NCBI GenBank assembly: GCA_049325415.1
Contig: JBMOLL010000078.1
Location: forward strand, 1 to 62,979
Source of the DNA: JBMOLL01 sp049325415
GTDB taxonomy: Bacteria; Bacteroidota; Bacteroidia; Bacteroidales; GCA-2748055
Direction of reading: 5' to 3'
DNA length: 62,979 nt
This document shows, piece after piece, positions 51,827 to 61,834 of the stretch. Position 1 is the first letter of the stretch, and every line of letters begins with the position of its first letter. The position numbers were made by a program, and so were the translations under genes. The notes below the pieces were generated by a model. The model saw only the letters and a program-made list of their open reading frames with translations, ran no database searches and was not told the origin of the DNA.

Positions 51827-53767
51827 TTAATTTCTCTGTTGTTTCAATTCCTCGACTTCCTCAACGGCCCTTGTCCACTGATCCATTTTCTCCCCAAGGA
51901 TCTTTTGCAATTTCTCATAGCGGATAAAGCGGGCATGGTCTCCGGCATATTCCGGAGAAACCAGTAATTCATCCAGTTGTTTCAGTTCCCCTTCCGTTTC
52001 CGCTATCTCGCCTTCAAGCTTCGCTACCACATTTTCAGCTTTCCTGATCTGTTTCTCAAGGTTTTTCCTTGCTTCATACTGCTCTTTCCCGGCTTGCTGA
52101 ACCGGCGCATTATTCTGAGCAACTGCCTGCTTCTCCTTTCTTTCTATCTCACGGATATCGGCGATCTTCCTCTTCTCCAGGAAATCGAAGATCCCTCCCA
52201 GGTAGCTCCTGATCCCCCTGTCGCGGAATTCATATACCTTATCAACCAGTCCGTCGAGGAATTCCCTGTCGTGCGAAACCACAATCAGCGTACCATCAAA
52301 ATCGAGCAGGGCATTTTTAAGAATATCCTTCGACCGCATATCCAGGTGGTTGGTCGGCTCATCGAGTACGAGCAGGTTGAAGGGCTGCAACAGCATCATC
52401 GCCATGGCCAGCCTGGAACGCTCACCCCCCGAAAGGACCCGCACCTTCTTATCGACATCTTCTCCCCGGAACAGAAAAGCCGCCAGGATATCCCTGATCT
52501 TTGTCCGGATATCTCCCACCGCAACATGATCGACCGTCTCAAAAACACTCTTATCCCCGTCCAGCAGTTCGTCCTGGTTCTGGGCAAAATAACCGAGGGA
52601 TACATTATGGCCCAGTTTCACGTGCCCGGTATAATCCAGTTCCCCGACAATGATCCTGGAAAGAGTGGTCTTACCTTCCCCGTTCCTTCCTACAAAGGCC
52701 ACTTTCTCCCCCCGGGTGATTGTGAGACTGATATCCTGAAGCACAACCTTTTCCCCGTAACTTTTCCCCAGGCCCGACGATTCAAAAACCACCGTTCCCG
52801 AGCGGGGGGCCGACGGAAACCGGAGATTCATCACCTGGTCGTCTTCTTCCTCCACCTCGATCCTGTCGATCTTTTTCAGTTGCTTGATCCTGGATTGCAC
52901 CTGCACTGCCTTGGTTGCCTTATAACGGAAACGCTGGATAAAGGCCTCGGTATCCTGGATCATTTTCTGCTGGTTCTGAAAGGCCGACATCTGGTGGGTT
53001 ATCCGTTCTTCCTTGAGCCCGACATAGGCGGAATAGCTCACCCTGTAATCATAGATATTCCCCATGCTCAGCTCGATCGTGCGGTTGGTTACACGGTCGA
53101 GAAAGACCCGGTCGTGGGAGATCAGAAGCACGCCACCCTGGTAATTTCTCAGAAAATCTTCCAGCCACTGGATCGACTCAATATCGAGATGGTTGGTTGG
53201 CTCATCGAGCAGGATATAATCGGGATGCTGCAGGAGGACCTTCGCGAGTTCGATCCTCATGCGCCAGCCACCACTGAAGCTTTTTACGGGTTTGGAGAGA
53301 TCATCATGGCTGAAGCCCAGTCCGGCCAGGGTTTGCTCCACATTGGCATGGATGGCATTTCCCCCGAGCAGGTCAAAAGTTTCATTGGCATGTGCGAGAG
53401 AAGAGATCAGGGCCATGTAGGCCTCCGATTCAAAATCGCTTCTCTCTTCCAGTTCACGGGTAATTCTTCTGATCTCCTCCTCCAGTTCCAGGATTTTTGA
53501 GAACGCCTTCAAAGCCTCTTCATAAAGGCTTTTCCCCGGAGCATGTTTCATCTGCTGGGGCAGGTAGCCTACCGTGGTATCCGATCCGATCACCACTTTT
53601 CCTTCATCGGGATCCTGCAGGCCGGCGATCAACCGGAGAATGGTGGTTTTGCCTGCGCCGTTCCTTCCGACCAGTCCGATGCGGTCGCCACCGGCCACCT
53701 GAAAATTGATGCCGTTAAAAAGTGTAAAGGCTCCGAACCTGATCGTTACATTATCAACTGAAATCAT
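51827..53767 (-). CDS. ABC-F family ATPase
   Basis: A 646-residue soluble protein with two ATP-binding cassettes: Walker A GLVGRNGAGKTTILRL and FVGRNGEGKTTLSRI, signature FSGGWRMRIELAKVLLQHPD and LSGGERSRLAMAMMLLQPFN, and Walker B ILLDEPTNHLDI and LVLDEPTNHLDM. The linker is the ABC-F type, and a long C-terminal coiled coil (EQYEARKNLEKQIRKAENVV) resembles the Uup subgroup. ABC-F proteins act on ribosomes. There are no membrane domains. The start is only 3 bases downstream of the DUF1643 stop. Confidence 0.93.
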   Translation of the reverse strand: MISVDNVTIRFGAFTLFNGINFQVAGGDRIGLVGRNGAGKTTILRLIAGLQDPDEGKVVIGSDTTVGYLPQQMKHAPGKSLYEEALKAFSKILELEEEIRRITRELEERSDFESEAYMALISSLAHANETFDLLGGNAIHANVEQTLAGLGFSHDDLSKPVKSFSGGWRMRIELAKVLLQHPDYILLDEPTNHLDIESIQWLEDFLRNYQGGVLLISHDRVFLDRVTNRTIELSMGNIYDYRVSYSAYVGLKEERITHQMSAFQNQQKMIQDTEAFIQRFRYKATKAVQVQSRIKQLKKIDRIEVEEEDDQVMNLRFPSAPRSGTVVFESSGLGKSYGEKVVLQDISLTITRGEKVAFVGRNGEGKTTLSRIIVGELDYTGHVKLGHNVSLGYFAQNQDELLDGDKSVFETVDHVAVGDIRTKIRDILAAFLFRGEDVDKKVRVLSGGERSRLAMAMMLLQPFNLLVLDEPTNHLDMRSKDILKNALLDFDGTLIVVSHDREFLDGLVDKVYEFRDRGIRSYLGGIFDFLEKRKIADIREIERKEKQAVAQNNAPVQQAGKEQYEARKNLEKQIRKAENVVAKLEGEIAETEGELKQLDELLVSPEYAGDHARFIRYEKLQKILGEKMDQWTRAVEEVEELKQQRN

Positions 53768-53770
53768 GTT

Positions 53771-54373
53771 TTACCCGCGCTTCAAATCAAAAAATGGTAG
53801 TACCTCATAATCATAACCCCACATCAGTCCGTGCAAAGGCTGTACTGTCGGGTTTTTGCCCTTTACCTGCAGAACACGGTGTGAGGGCAGCTCCGATATC
53901 CGGTTGATCACACGCAGAACCCTTTCCGTGTAAAGGTCCTCATCGATACCGCTCCGGTTTCCCCATGCCGTGATCAGGTAATCGGAATTGCGGGCAAAAT
54001 TAGCAATATAATTATCATTTTCAGGACCGATCACCGCTTCCGGCCCGCTTTCACGGTATACCCGGTTCAGATCGGCTGCATCGGTCGCTCTAAGGGCAAA
54101 AAGGTTGAGAATGTGTAGTACCGATACATCACTGAAACGGTGATATACAAAGGTCTCCACCTTGCGGATCGTCGCATCGGCAGCCCTCAGATCGGCCGAA
54201 CTCGGGTTTTTAAGGATCACAGTCATAACCCGGTTCCGCTTCTCATCGTACAGGCCGGATTCAAAAGGGATGCTGAGCAGGTACCTGAAGGTCCGGCAGG
54301 GAGAAAAAACGGCTTCCAGACCGGCCTGTCTGACCTGCGCAAAGTGGGGAATCTGCCTTCCTATTCTCACCAT
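53771..54373 (-). CDS. DUF1643 protein
   Basis: A 200-residue soluble protein matching DUF1643 in order: FRYLLSIPFESGLYDEKRNR, VMTVILKNPSSADLRAADAT, LHILNLFALRATDAADLNRV, DYLITAWGNRSGIDEDLYTE and PLHGLMWGYDYEVLPF. The family is small and uncharacterised. It is the first gene of the DUF1643/ABC-F/GWxTD/rlmB unit. ATG 54373 is preceded by AT-rich sequence. No membrane segment is visible. Confidence 0.85.
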   Translation of the reverse strand: MVRIGRQIPHFAQVRQAGLEAVFSPCRTFRYLLSIPFESGLYDEKRNRVMTVILKNPSSADLRAADATIRKVETFVYHRFSDVSVLHILNLFALRATDAADLNRVYRESGPEAVIGPENDNYIANFARNSDYLITAWGNRSGIDEDLYTERVLRVINRISELPSHRVLQVKGKNPTVQPLHGLMWGYDYEVLPFFDLKRG

Positions 54374-54593
54374 TTTATTACTTCTTAAGCTCTGCTATTA
54401 CAATATCAGCCCGCTTTCGGAACAGACTGCCAGCACTCCGGGTCACGCCTGTTTTTCCTGTTGATCCGAACAATTCAGCTTCTCCGGGGAGCGTGCCAGC
54501 GTCTTCTTCAGACCACGGGTAAATATCCCGTGTTAAACAAAATGACAAATTTATTGTAATATATGGAACAACGGATTTTTAAATTAAACAGAG

Positions 54594-55076
54594 ATGTCGG
54601 ACCCAACAATTACCGGTATTATCATCGGACTGGCAGCAGGACTGCTGCTGTTTTTTCTGATCGTTTACACCAGCCTTCCACGGCTTATGATGAAAGAGAG
54701 CCGCAGCAGGTTTGATTTCAGCAGGACCATAGAAGAATTAAAAAAAGGAGTGGAACAGCAGGGCTGGAAGCTGCCCTGCGAACATGATCTGCGGGCTACC
54801 ATGGATAAATTCGGCTACCAGGTCCGCGATGTGGTCGTGCTGGAGATCTGCAACCCGGCTTATGCCAATGAGATCCTCAGCAAGAACCACGAACGGATCG
54901 TATCCTCCCTGATGCCCTGCCGGATCGCGGTTTACGAAAAAGCCGACGGCTCTGTTTACCTGTCCCGTATGAACTCGGGGATCCTGTCAAAACCTATGGG
55001 AAGGATCATCAGGAAGACCATGACCCGTGCAGCCAGGGATACGGAACAGATCCTGCAAAGGGTGATAATGAGCTAG
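54594..55076 (+). CDS. DUF302-type protein with membrane anchor
   Basis: A 160-residue protein with one N-terminal helix (ITGIIIGLAAGLLLFFLIVY), a short linker and a DUF302-like domain (FDFSRTIEELKKGVEQQGWK, DVVVLEICNPAYANEIL, MPCRIAVYEKADGSVYLSRM). DUF302 domains are often linked to sulfur or redox metabolism, but no role is proved. The domain faces the cytosol or periplasm depending on topology; the positive loop (PRLMMKESRSR) after the helix favours the cytosolic side. It is 33 bases upstream of rlmD. Confidence 0.8.
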   Translation: MSDPTITGIIIGLAAGLLLFFLIVYTSLPRLMMKESRSRFDFSRTIEELKKGVEQQGWKLPCEHDLRATMDKFGYQVRDVVVLEICNPAYANEILSKNHERIVSSLMPCRIAVYEKADGSVYLSRMNSGILSKPMGRIIRKTMTRAARDTEQILQRVIMS

Positions 55077-55083
55077 CTTTTCC

Positions 55084-55091
55084 TATCTTTG
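55084..55091 (+). promoter_or_regulatory. Candidate -7 box (TATCTTTG)
   Basis: TATCTTTG matches TAnnTTTG and ends 18 bases before the GTG start of rlmD, so rlmD can be transcribed apart from the DUF302 gene in front of it. Confidence 0.5.
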
Positions 55092-55109
55092 CAGCTTTAA
55101 AAAACAGCT

Positions 55110-56516
55110 GTGGCAGGAAGAAAACATCCGGTATACGAAGCCGTAACAGTAGAAGATCTGGCTGCTGAAGGAAAAGCTATTTGCCGGATCGACCAGATGG
55201 TGGTATTTGTAAAAGGGGCTGTGCCGGGGGATGTGGTCGACCTTCAGATCGGCCGGAAAAGAAAGCGCTTTGCAGAGGCTCGGATCCTCAGATTCAGGGC
55301 CTATTCACCCGACAGGCAGGAACCGGTTTGCCGGCATTTCGGCATCTGTGGCGGGTGCAAGTGGCAGCAACTCCCCTACCCGCTGCAACTTCGGGCCAAG
55401 GAAAAGCAGGTCGTCGACACCCTCAGACACCTGTCGAAGGTTTCCATCCCGGAACCTGATCCGATCATGGGCTCCCAAAGCAGCGAATATTACCGCAATA
55501 AACTGGAATACACCTTTTCGAGCCGGCGCTGGCTCACCTCCGAAGAAATTTCATCGGGCGACAGTTTCAGCGAAATGCCGGGCGCGGGTTTCCATGTGCA
55601 GGGACGCTACGACCGGGTGGTCGATCTGGTGCACTGCCACCTCCAGGAAGAACCTACCAATCTGATCCGGAATCTGAGCCGCAGCTTTGCCCTTGAAAAC
55701 GGCATGGAATTCTATGATTTCACCAGCTTCACCGGTCTCATGAGGAACCTGATAATCAGGAACAGCACCACCGGGGAGTTAATGGTGATCTATTCCTTTC
55801 GCGAGGAAAGGCCGGAAATTTTCCGGCTGATGGACCATATTCTCGACCGGGTTCCCGGCATCACCAGTATGATGTACACCATCAATCCGAAGAAGAATGA
55901 AACCTTGTACGACCTCGACATCATTTGCTACCGGGGAAAGGACCATATCATCGAGAAACTGGGCGACCTGAACTTCAAGATCGGTCCGAAGTCGTTCTTC
56001 CAGACCAACTCCCGCCAGGCCCATGCCATGTATGAGAAGGTAAAGGAATTTGCCGCTCTTACCGGGAAGGAGAATGTATATGACCTCTACACGGGAACAG
56101 GTTCCATTGCAATCTATCTGGCGCGCTATGCCGCCGGGATCACCGGGATCGAATCGGTTCCGGAGGCCATTGAAGATGCCAGGGAAAATGCTGCCCTCAA
56201 CGGCATTGCCAATACCCGGTTTCTTGCCGGGGATATGAGGGATCTTTTCACGGAAGACTTTATCGCCGGATACGGCCGGCCCGATGTCGTGATCACCGAC
56301 CCGCCCCGGGCAGGAATGCATCCCGATGTGGTTAAGAGGCTGCTCGATGCTGCACCCGGAAGGATCGTGTACGTAAGCTGCAACCCGGCCACCCAGGCCA
56401 GGGATCTTGAATTACTGGCAGAGAAATACCGGGTGACACGCATACAGCCTGTCGACATGTTCCCCCACACCCATCATGTGGAGAACATCGCGCTGCTGGA
56501 AATCATTACTTCCTGA
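55110..56516 (+). CDS. rlmD: 23S rRNA m5U1939 methyltransferase RlmD-like
   Basis: A 468-residue enzyme starting with GTG. A TRAM domain (VTVEDLAAEGKAICRIDQMV, VPGDVVDLQIGRKRKRFAEA) is followed by the iron-sulfur cysteines in VCRHFGICGGCKWQQLPYP and LVHCHLQEE. The methyltransferase domain has FKIGPKSFFQTNSRQAHAMY, the SAM motif YDLYTGTGSIAIYLARYA, DPPRAGMHPDVVKRL and the catalytic Cys in YVSCNPATQARDL. In this phylum such enzymes may modify one or two uridines. Its 3' end overlaps the convergent symporter gene by 11 bases. Confidence 0.9.
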   Translation: MAGRKHPVYEAVTVEDLAAEGKAICRIDQMVVFVKGAVPGDVVDLQIGRKRKRFAEARILRFRAYSPDRQEPVCRHFGICGGCKWQQLPYPLQLRAKEKQVVDTLRHLSKVSIPEPDPIMGSQSSEYYRNKLEYTFSSRRWLTSEEISSGDSFSEMPGAGFHVQGRYDRVVDLVHCHLQEEPTNLIRNLSRSFALENGMEFYDFTSFTGLMRNLIIRNSTTGELMVIYSFREERPEIFRLMDHILDRVPGITSMMYTINPKKNETLYDLDIICYRGKDHIIEKLGDLNFKIGPKSFFQTNSRQAHAMYEKVKEFAALTGKENVYDLYTGTGSIAIYLARYAAGITGIESVPEAIEDARENAALNGIANTRFLAGDMRDLFTEDFIAGYGRPDVVITDPPRAGMHPDVVKRLLDAAPGRIVYVSCNPATQARDLELLAEKYRVTRIQPVDMFPHTHHVENIALLEIITS

Positions 56517-58242
56517 CCGGGACCTTTTCGTCGGGCCATTGTTTCCGGAAATCGACCCAGTATTCGTTGATCGTGCTTTTGATATCCTTCCTCAGGATCC
56601 ACAGGCCGAAAAGGTTGGGTATGGTCATAAGGGCTATGGTGATGTACGAGAGGTTCCAGACAATCGTGGTATCGGTAAAGGCTGCTATAAAGAAACCCAC
56701 CACATAAACGACCTTGTAATATATCACGTACCTCTCCCCGAAAAGGTAGGTCACCGCCCTTCCCCCGTAATACGACCAGGAAATGGCCGTGGAAAAGGCA
56801 AAAAGCAATAAGCCGATCGCCACAATGTACTGCCCCCAGTCGCCGATAATACTCCTCTTGAAGGCTTCAGTTGTTAGCGCTGCGCTGTGTATCAGAGATT
56901 TACCCCATATTTCCAGCTCTTTGTCGGAAACATTTTCCGTGGAAAAATTCACTTTCCCGTTATTTACGGTGATGCTCCCCGTAAAGGGTTCGCCGCCTTT
57001 GCTGACACGGATATTCTCCGCAACCGACTGGGCATGCAGCATGGTAAGGTCTGTTGAAGCCAGAGCCCCGTCGATCACACTGATGTCGCCTGTATACAGC
57101 TGCAGGGTTGTGTCCTTGCTGAAATAGCGCCTGATCAGTTTACGGTCGTGCGGATTGCTTTCCAGGTATTTCCCGTGCAGCACTTCGATATCGGCCTGTT
57201 CGAAGCGGTTATCGATTTTTTCGTTCCACACGCCGGAGGAAAGCAGGACCAGACCGGTGAGTGTACAGATGATGATGGTGTCAATAAAGGGTTCGAGAAT
57301 GGCCACCATCCCTTCGGAAACCGGTTCCTGGGCTCTTGCAGCCGAGTGGGCTATAGGTGCCGATCCCTGCCCGGCTTCGTTGGAAAACAATCCCCTGTTC
57401 ACCCCTTTATTAAAGGTAAAGGCAAAGCCGGCCCCAAGGAAACCACCAACAGCGGCACTGCCGGTAAAAGCGTCACGGAAGATGGATAAAAATGACGGAA
57501 GGATCTGCTGGTAATTGGTGGCGATGACCAGCATGGCGCCGACAAAATATATAAGGGCCATGGCGGGTACAAGCGTGGAAGTTACTTTGGCGATCCGCTT
57601 GATTCCTCCGATAATAATCAAGGCCAGGATAACTGCAAGAACTCCGCCTGTAACAACGCGGTTAAGCCCGAACGAAACAAACATGGCATCTGAAATGCTG
57701 TTGATCTGCGGAAGACTTCCCGTTCCGAAGGAGGAAAGGATCGTTGCAAAAGCAAAGAAACCGCCCAGGATCACTCCCGTCCGGATCAGTTTTCCCCTTT
57801 TAGTGGTGATATTCAGCCTTTTCTTCATGTAATACATCGGGCCGCCGGAAATCGATCCGTCCGGCAGAATATCCCTGTATTTGTGGGAAATCGTCACTTC
57901 AACGAATTTCGTACACATCCCGAGCAGCGCGGTCATCAGCATCCAGAACAGCGCTGCCGGCCCGCCCAGGTGAATTGCCAGTGCCACACCGGCTATATTT
58001 CCCGTTCCCACCGTACCGGAAAGTGCAGTGGCCAGAGCCTGAAAATGGGAGGTATCCCCGATATCCCCTTCCCTGTCGTATTTACCCTTAACAATCCTCA
58101 GCGCATGCCGGAAATACCTGAATTGCGGAAATCCCAGGTAAAAAGTGAAAAAGACTCCGGTGCCCAGAAGAAAATAAACAAACCATTGATGACCGCCAAG
58201 GTACTGATCCAGAGTGAGAAGGAATTCGTTGATCTTATGCAT
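56506..58242 (-). CDS. AGCS-family sodium/alanine-type symporter
   Basis: A 578-residue membrane protein of the alanine/glycine:cation symporter family: YLGFPQFRYFRHALRIVKGK, TALSGTVGTGNIAGVALAIH, GCP-type SGGPMYYMKKRLNI, LFSNEAGQGSAPIAHSAARA, TALIIC-type IICTLTGLVLLSSGVW, and TAISWSYYGGRAVTYLFG. About ten or eleven helices are present. A hydrophilic insert of roughly 120 residues (about 345-455) with acidic and basic residues lies between late helices and is longer than in classical members of about 450 residues. It imports an amino acid with sodium; the substrate is inferred. Confidence 0.9.
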   Translation of the reverse strand: MHKINEFLLTLDQYLGGHQWFVYFLLGTGVFFTFYLGFPQFRYFRHALRIVKGKYDREGDIGDTSHFQALATALSGTVGTGNIAGVALAIHLGGPAALFWMLMTALLGMCTKFVEVTISHKYRDILPDGSISGGPMYYMKKRLNITTKRGKLIRTGVILGGFFAFATILSSFGTGSLPQINSISDAMFVSFGLNRVVTGGVLAVILALIIIGGIKRIAKVTSTLVPAMALIYFVGAMLVIATNYQQILPSFLSIFRDAFTGSAAVGGFLGAGFAFTFNKGVNRGLFSNEAGQGSAPIAHSAARAQEPVSEGMVAILEPFIDTIIICTLTGLVLLSSGVWNEKIDNRFEQADIEVLHGKYLESNPHDRKLIRRYFSKDTTLQLYTGDISVIDGALASTDLTMLHAQSVAENIRVSKGGEPFTGSITVNNGKVNFSTENVSDKELEIWGKSLIHSAALTTEAFKRSIIGDWGQYIVAIGLLLFAFSTAISWSYYGGRAVTYLFGERYVIYYKVVYVVGFFIAAFTDTTIVWNLSYITIALMTIPNLFGLWILRKDIKSTINEYWVDFRKQWPDEKVPVRK

Positions 58243-58408
58243 GCAGGAAAATTTTAAAAAAATTCAAGAGCTTCGGCTATAAAAATAGCAATTCCCCGCG
58301 TTTTTCCGTCTCTTTTTTTTTCGGGGGATAAGCTCCCGCATCACATTTGCGGTTCCTGCAGGCTGTACGCCGATCTTCGGAATGCCTGCATTTCCTGATA
58401 TGGACCCG

Positions 58409-61400
58409 CTATGAAAGGGAATGAAGGATCCGGAGGATATCCTGCCGGTCGAAAGGCTTGGTGATGTAATCATCGAAGCCGGCACGTGAGTAGCGCTCCC
58501 GGTCGCCCGACAGGGCAAAGGCCGACTGCGCAACAATTGTGCAGGCGGGAACAAGGTTGCGGAGCAGCGGAAGGATCACATCGCCGCCCACATCGGGTAA
58601 CTGGATATCCAGCATGATCAGGTCGGGCGAACTCCCTGCCCTGATCAGCCCGAGCAGGTCCTCCGATGAACCGGCCACAAGCGGGATGATCCCCAGTTCT
58701 CTGAAGATACTGATAAAAAGCACCTGGGTATCGAGATTATCATCCACCACGATCACGGAGATCTTTTCTTTCCTCACGCCCAGTTCGTTCTGCGGTTCCT
58801 GCTTTTCTTCAGGCACCGTTCCCGGACCGGGTTCTCCGAGAGGCAGGTCGGTATAAAAGATGGCACCTTTATCCAGTTCCGATTCCACCCAGATCTTACC
58901 GCCCATGAGGTTGACAAGATTTTTACAGATAGCCAGCCCAAGGCCGGTACCTCCGAATTTCCGGGTCTGGGAGCCGTCGACCTGCCGGAACTGGTCGAAA
59001 ATAATATCGAAATTCTCCCTGGCAATCCCGATACCTGTATCGGCGACATAAAACAGTATCCTGTTTTTCGGGATCAGGCGGTATCCGAAACGGATCACTC
59101 CCTCCCTTGTGAACTTTATCGCGTTGTTCAACAGGTTCTGGAGTACCTGGGTGAGCCTGACAAAGTCGGTAATAATGGCCAGATCGTCGGCTGTGCTCCC
59201 GCATTCCATGACAAGTTTCAGACCGGTTTTTTCTGTCCGGCGCAGTTCCTGGGTATACTGATCCATCAGTTCCTGCATGACCTGATTCACCATCACCCTG
59301 CTCCGGACAATGGAAAGCTGCCGGCTCTCGATCTTTGCCAGGTCGATGATGTCGGATATAAGGGCCAGCAATTGTTCGGAGTTCCTGTTGATACGCCTGA
59401 CGTATTCCTCCCGGGTATCGCTGTCGATCGTCGGATTGGTAAGCAGGTTGGAGAAGCCCACAATGGAATTCATCGGGGTTCTGATCTCATGTGACATGTT
59501 GGCCAGGAAAGCCGACTTCAGAAGGTCACTTTCCTCGGCCTTTTCCTTTGCCAGTCTGAGCTGTTGTTCGACCTTTTTCAGCGGGGTGATGTCCCTCACA
59601 ATTTCAAGGAAACCGGTGTGCTGGCGATCCGCATCGTGCACGGGAACAATCTTGGCCATCATATCGAGAAAATGGCCATTGCGGTGTTTCATTCTGTATT
59701 CCAGCACTTTCTGACTTTTTTTACCGATCAGGTGGAGCGGCAGGCCCCTGCCTTTGAACAGATACCGGTCGTCGGGATGCAGAAGTGAACCATAGGGCAG
59801 GTGCTCGTATTCGTTAAGGGTATAGCCCAGCTGTTTATAATAAGCCGTATTGGTCAGTATCCTTTCACCCTTAGTGTTATAGAGTGCAATCCGGTCATCG
59901 GCCGCCTCGACCAGCGCCCTGTATCGCGCTTCACTTTCCCTGACCGCCATTTCGGAAACCTGGCGGAAAGTGATGTCGCGAATGATCATTAGCACCTCCT
60001 GGTCGCTGAACTGGATAATCCGGGTTTCGAAAAAACGACGGGAGGAATCTGTCCGGGTCTCATGCTCAAGTAATACGGGTCCGCTGTTATTGAAAACTTC
60101 TGCTATCTTTTCATGGACCTCAGCCAGTACGGTCTCGGGATAGATATCCTCGAGCCTGAGACCTTCGAAGTCGTCCTTTTCAATCCTGAGCATATTGGTC
60201 GGCGCAAAATGATAGTCCCTGATATTCCCGCTGCTGTCGACCTGCAGTATACTGTCGGGAAGTGCTTCAAGTAATCTTTTGTACCTGAATTCGGAGCGTT
60301 TCAGTTTCTGGATGGTCTCCTGCCGCTCGGTCACATCGCGCACAATCGACAGGATCAGGTCCTCTTCGGGAGAAGCTCCCCTGATTATTACCATCTTTGA
60401 ATACATATTCAGATAATGCCCCTTGCGGTGCCTGATCCGGTACTCATTGGCCATGTATCCTTCCCGGAGGAATTCTTCCCTTCTCGAAAGGATAGTTGCC
60501 CTGTCGTCGGGATGCAACATCGACATTTCTTCTACCTGCATGTATTCATCAACGGTGAAACCCAGCACGCCGGCAAAGGCACTGTTCATGAATACGGGGC
60601 TCATATCCATCCTGAACAGGCCGATCCGGTCCTCCGCGGCTTCGATCAGCGTGCGGTACAACTTCTCACTTTCGCGCAGGGCCATTTCCATTTCTTTCTC
60701 CCGGGTTATGTCCCGGGTTGTCATGATCAGGAATTCAATCTCTCTCCCTTTACTGAGCACCGGGTAAAGAGTCATCGCATACCAGCCGGTTTTGGTGCCT
60801 TCTGTAAGCGTGAAGGTTTCGGAACAAAATTTCCTTTTCCCGACGGCAATATCCGTGATACATTTTTCCAGGATGCCCGCTTCATTCCCCAGTATCTTCC
60901 AGACCGACCGGCCTGTGATCTTCGTTCCGGCAGATGGAAAACATTCCCTGAATCCCCTGTTAACCAGTACTACCCTGCCCTCCGGATCAAGCATCGCGAT
61001 ACCTACAGGTGCATTACTGAACAAAGATTCGAATTTGGCTTCGCTCCTTTCCAGCCTGGCCATATTTTCCAGATCAGAGGTCCTGTCTCTCAGCAGCACA
61101 ACCACCAGTTCCTGATCCAGTCGCGTATAGCCGTATGCCTGAACTTCCAGGGGATGAATACGACCATTTGTATCACTGATACTTGCATTAAAACTTACCT
61201 GTTCGCCGGTTTTCAGTTTTCCTACAAGCTCGGTAATATTCGGTGGAATATCAGAAATCAGGCAGCTCACGTTGTGGCCTTTGAGTTCAGATGGGCGATA
61301 TCCCGTGAGCGTGCAGGCTGCCTCGTTCAGGTCGGCAATTTCGCCCGGCTGCTCGCCGTTCAGGCGGATAACCAGAACAGGTTCATTAATGTTCTTGAAA

Positions 61401-61834
61401 ATGAACTCAAACTTTTGCTCATCCTCTATCCTGTTCATGATCCCCTTGTACCTGCCGGAGATATTCATGACGATCCCTCCGATGATCTTCACCGATCCGT
61501 CATCGTTCCTCTCCTGAACTGAGCCACGGTTATAGAACCAGTCCCATCCATCCCTGTCGTTCCGGATCCGGTACTCGAATTCATAATGATCTATCTCGCC
61601 GTTGATCAGGGACCTGATCCTTATAAGGTTCGGCTCAATATCGTCGGGGTGGATAAGCTTATAAATGGAGGGCTCCGAGGGATCAAAATCCTCCTTCGTA
61701 TAGCCCAGTCTCTCCATCAGACCATCGCTCAGCGTTATCCTGCGAAGCATGCAATCCCATTGCCACCAGTACATATCCACCGAAGATGGGGACAGGCTCA
61801 ATCTGCTGTTCTCCCATGTCTCTGCAATGGCCAT
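58409..61834 (-). CDS. Six-PAS hybrid histidine kinase
   Basis: An 1141-residue cytosolic sensor without membrane helices. Six PAS domains (about 20-130, 140-255, 262-385, 390-510, 515-630, 635-760) carry typical HPDD and PAC strands (YEFEYRIRNDRDGWDWFYNR, YRIRHRKGHYLNMYSKMVII, YRMKHRNGHFLDMMAKIVPV). Then come HisKA with His 782 (ANMSHEIRTPMNSIVGFSNL), HATPase_c (LLNNAIKFTREGV, DTGIGIARE, GGTGLGLAICKN) and a receiver with Asp 1076 (LIMLDIQLPDVGG). PAS 4 and 6 are very similar, suggesting recent duplication. It is divergent from the multiheme cytochrome gene and could control it. Confidence 0.92.
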   Translation of the reverse strand: MAIAETWENSRLSLSPSSVDMYWWQWDCMLRRITLSDGLMERLGYTKEDFDPSEPSIYKLIHPDDIEPNLIRIRSLINGEIDHYEFEYRIRNDRDGWDWFYNRGSVQERNDDGSVKIIGGIVMNISGRYKGIMNRIEDEQKFEFIFKNINEPVLVIRLNGEQPGEIADLNEAACTLTGYRPSELKGHNVSCLISDIPPNITELVGKLKTGEQVSFNASISDTNGRIHPLEVQAYGYTRLDQELVVVLLRDRTSDLENMARLERSEAKFESLFSNAPVGIAMLDPEGRVVLVNRGFRECFPSAGTKITGRSVWKILGNEAGILEKCITDIAVGKRKFCSETFTLTEGTKTGWYAMTLYPVLSKGREIEFLIMTTRDITREKEMEMALRESEKLYRTLIEAAEDRIGLFRMDMSPVFMNSAFAGVLGFTVDEYMQVEEMSMLHPDDRATILSRREEFLREGYMANEYRIRHRKGHYLNMYSKMVIIRGASPEEDLILSIVRDVTERQETIQKLKRSEFRYKRLLEALPDSILQVDSSGNIRDYHFAPTNMLRIEKDDFEGLRLEDIYPETVLAEVHEKIAEVFNNSGPVLLEHETRTDSSRRFFETRIIQFSDQEVLMIIRDITFRQVSEMAVRESEARYRALVEAADDRIALYNTKGERILTNTAYYKQLGYTLNEYEHLPYGSLLHPDDRYLFKGRGLPLHLIGKKSQKVLEYRMKHRNGHFLDMMAKIVPVHDADRQHTGFLEIVRDITPLKKVEQQLRLAKEKAEESDLLKSAFLANMSHEIRTPMNSIVGFSNLLTNPTIDSDTREEYVRRINRNSEQLLALISDIIDLAKIESRQLSIVRSRVMVNQVMQELMDQYTQELRRTEKTGLKLVMECGSTADDLAIITDFVRLTQVLQNLLNNAIKFTREGVIRFGYRLIPKNRILFYVADTGIGIARENFDIIFDQFRQVDGSQTRKFGGTGLGLAICKNLVNLMGGKIWVESELDKGAIFYTDLPLGEPGPGTVPEEKQEPQNELGVRKEKISVIVVDDNLDTQVLFISIFRELGIIPLVAGSSEDLLGLIRAGSSPDLIMLDIQLPDVGGDVILPLLRNLVPACTIVAQSAFALSGDRERYSRAGFDDYITKPFDRQDILRILHSLS

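Noticed and set aside
51977..53500. Long plus-strand open frame of about 507 codons
   Set aside because: It lies fully antisense to the ABC-F gene, which has both sets of Walker and signature motifs. The antisense frame is a by-product of codon bias.
58264..58554. Minus-strand open frame at the end of the six-PAS kinase
   Set aside because: It lies in another frame of the kinase 3' end and the following spacer and has no recognisable domain.
60416..61522. Plus-strand open frame of 368 codons
   Set aside because: It is antisense to the PAS region of the six-PAS kinase, whose domains read continuously on the minus strand.
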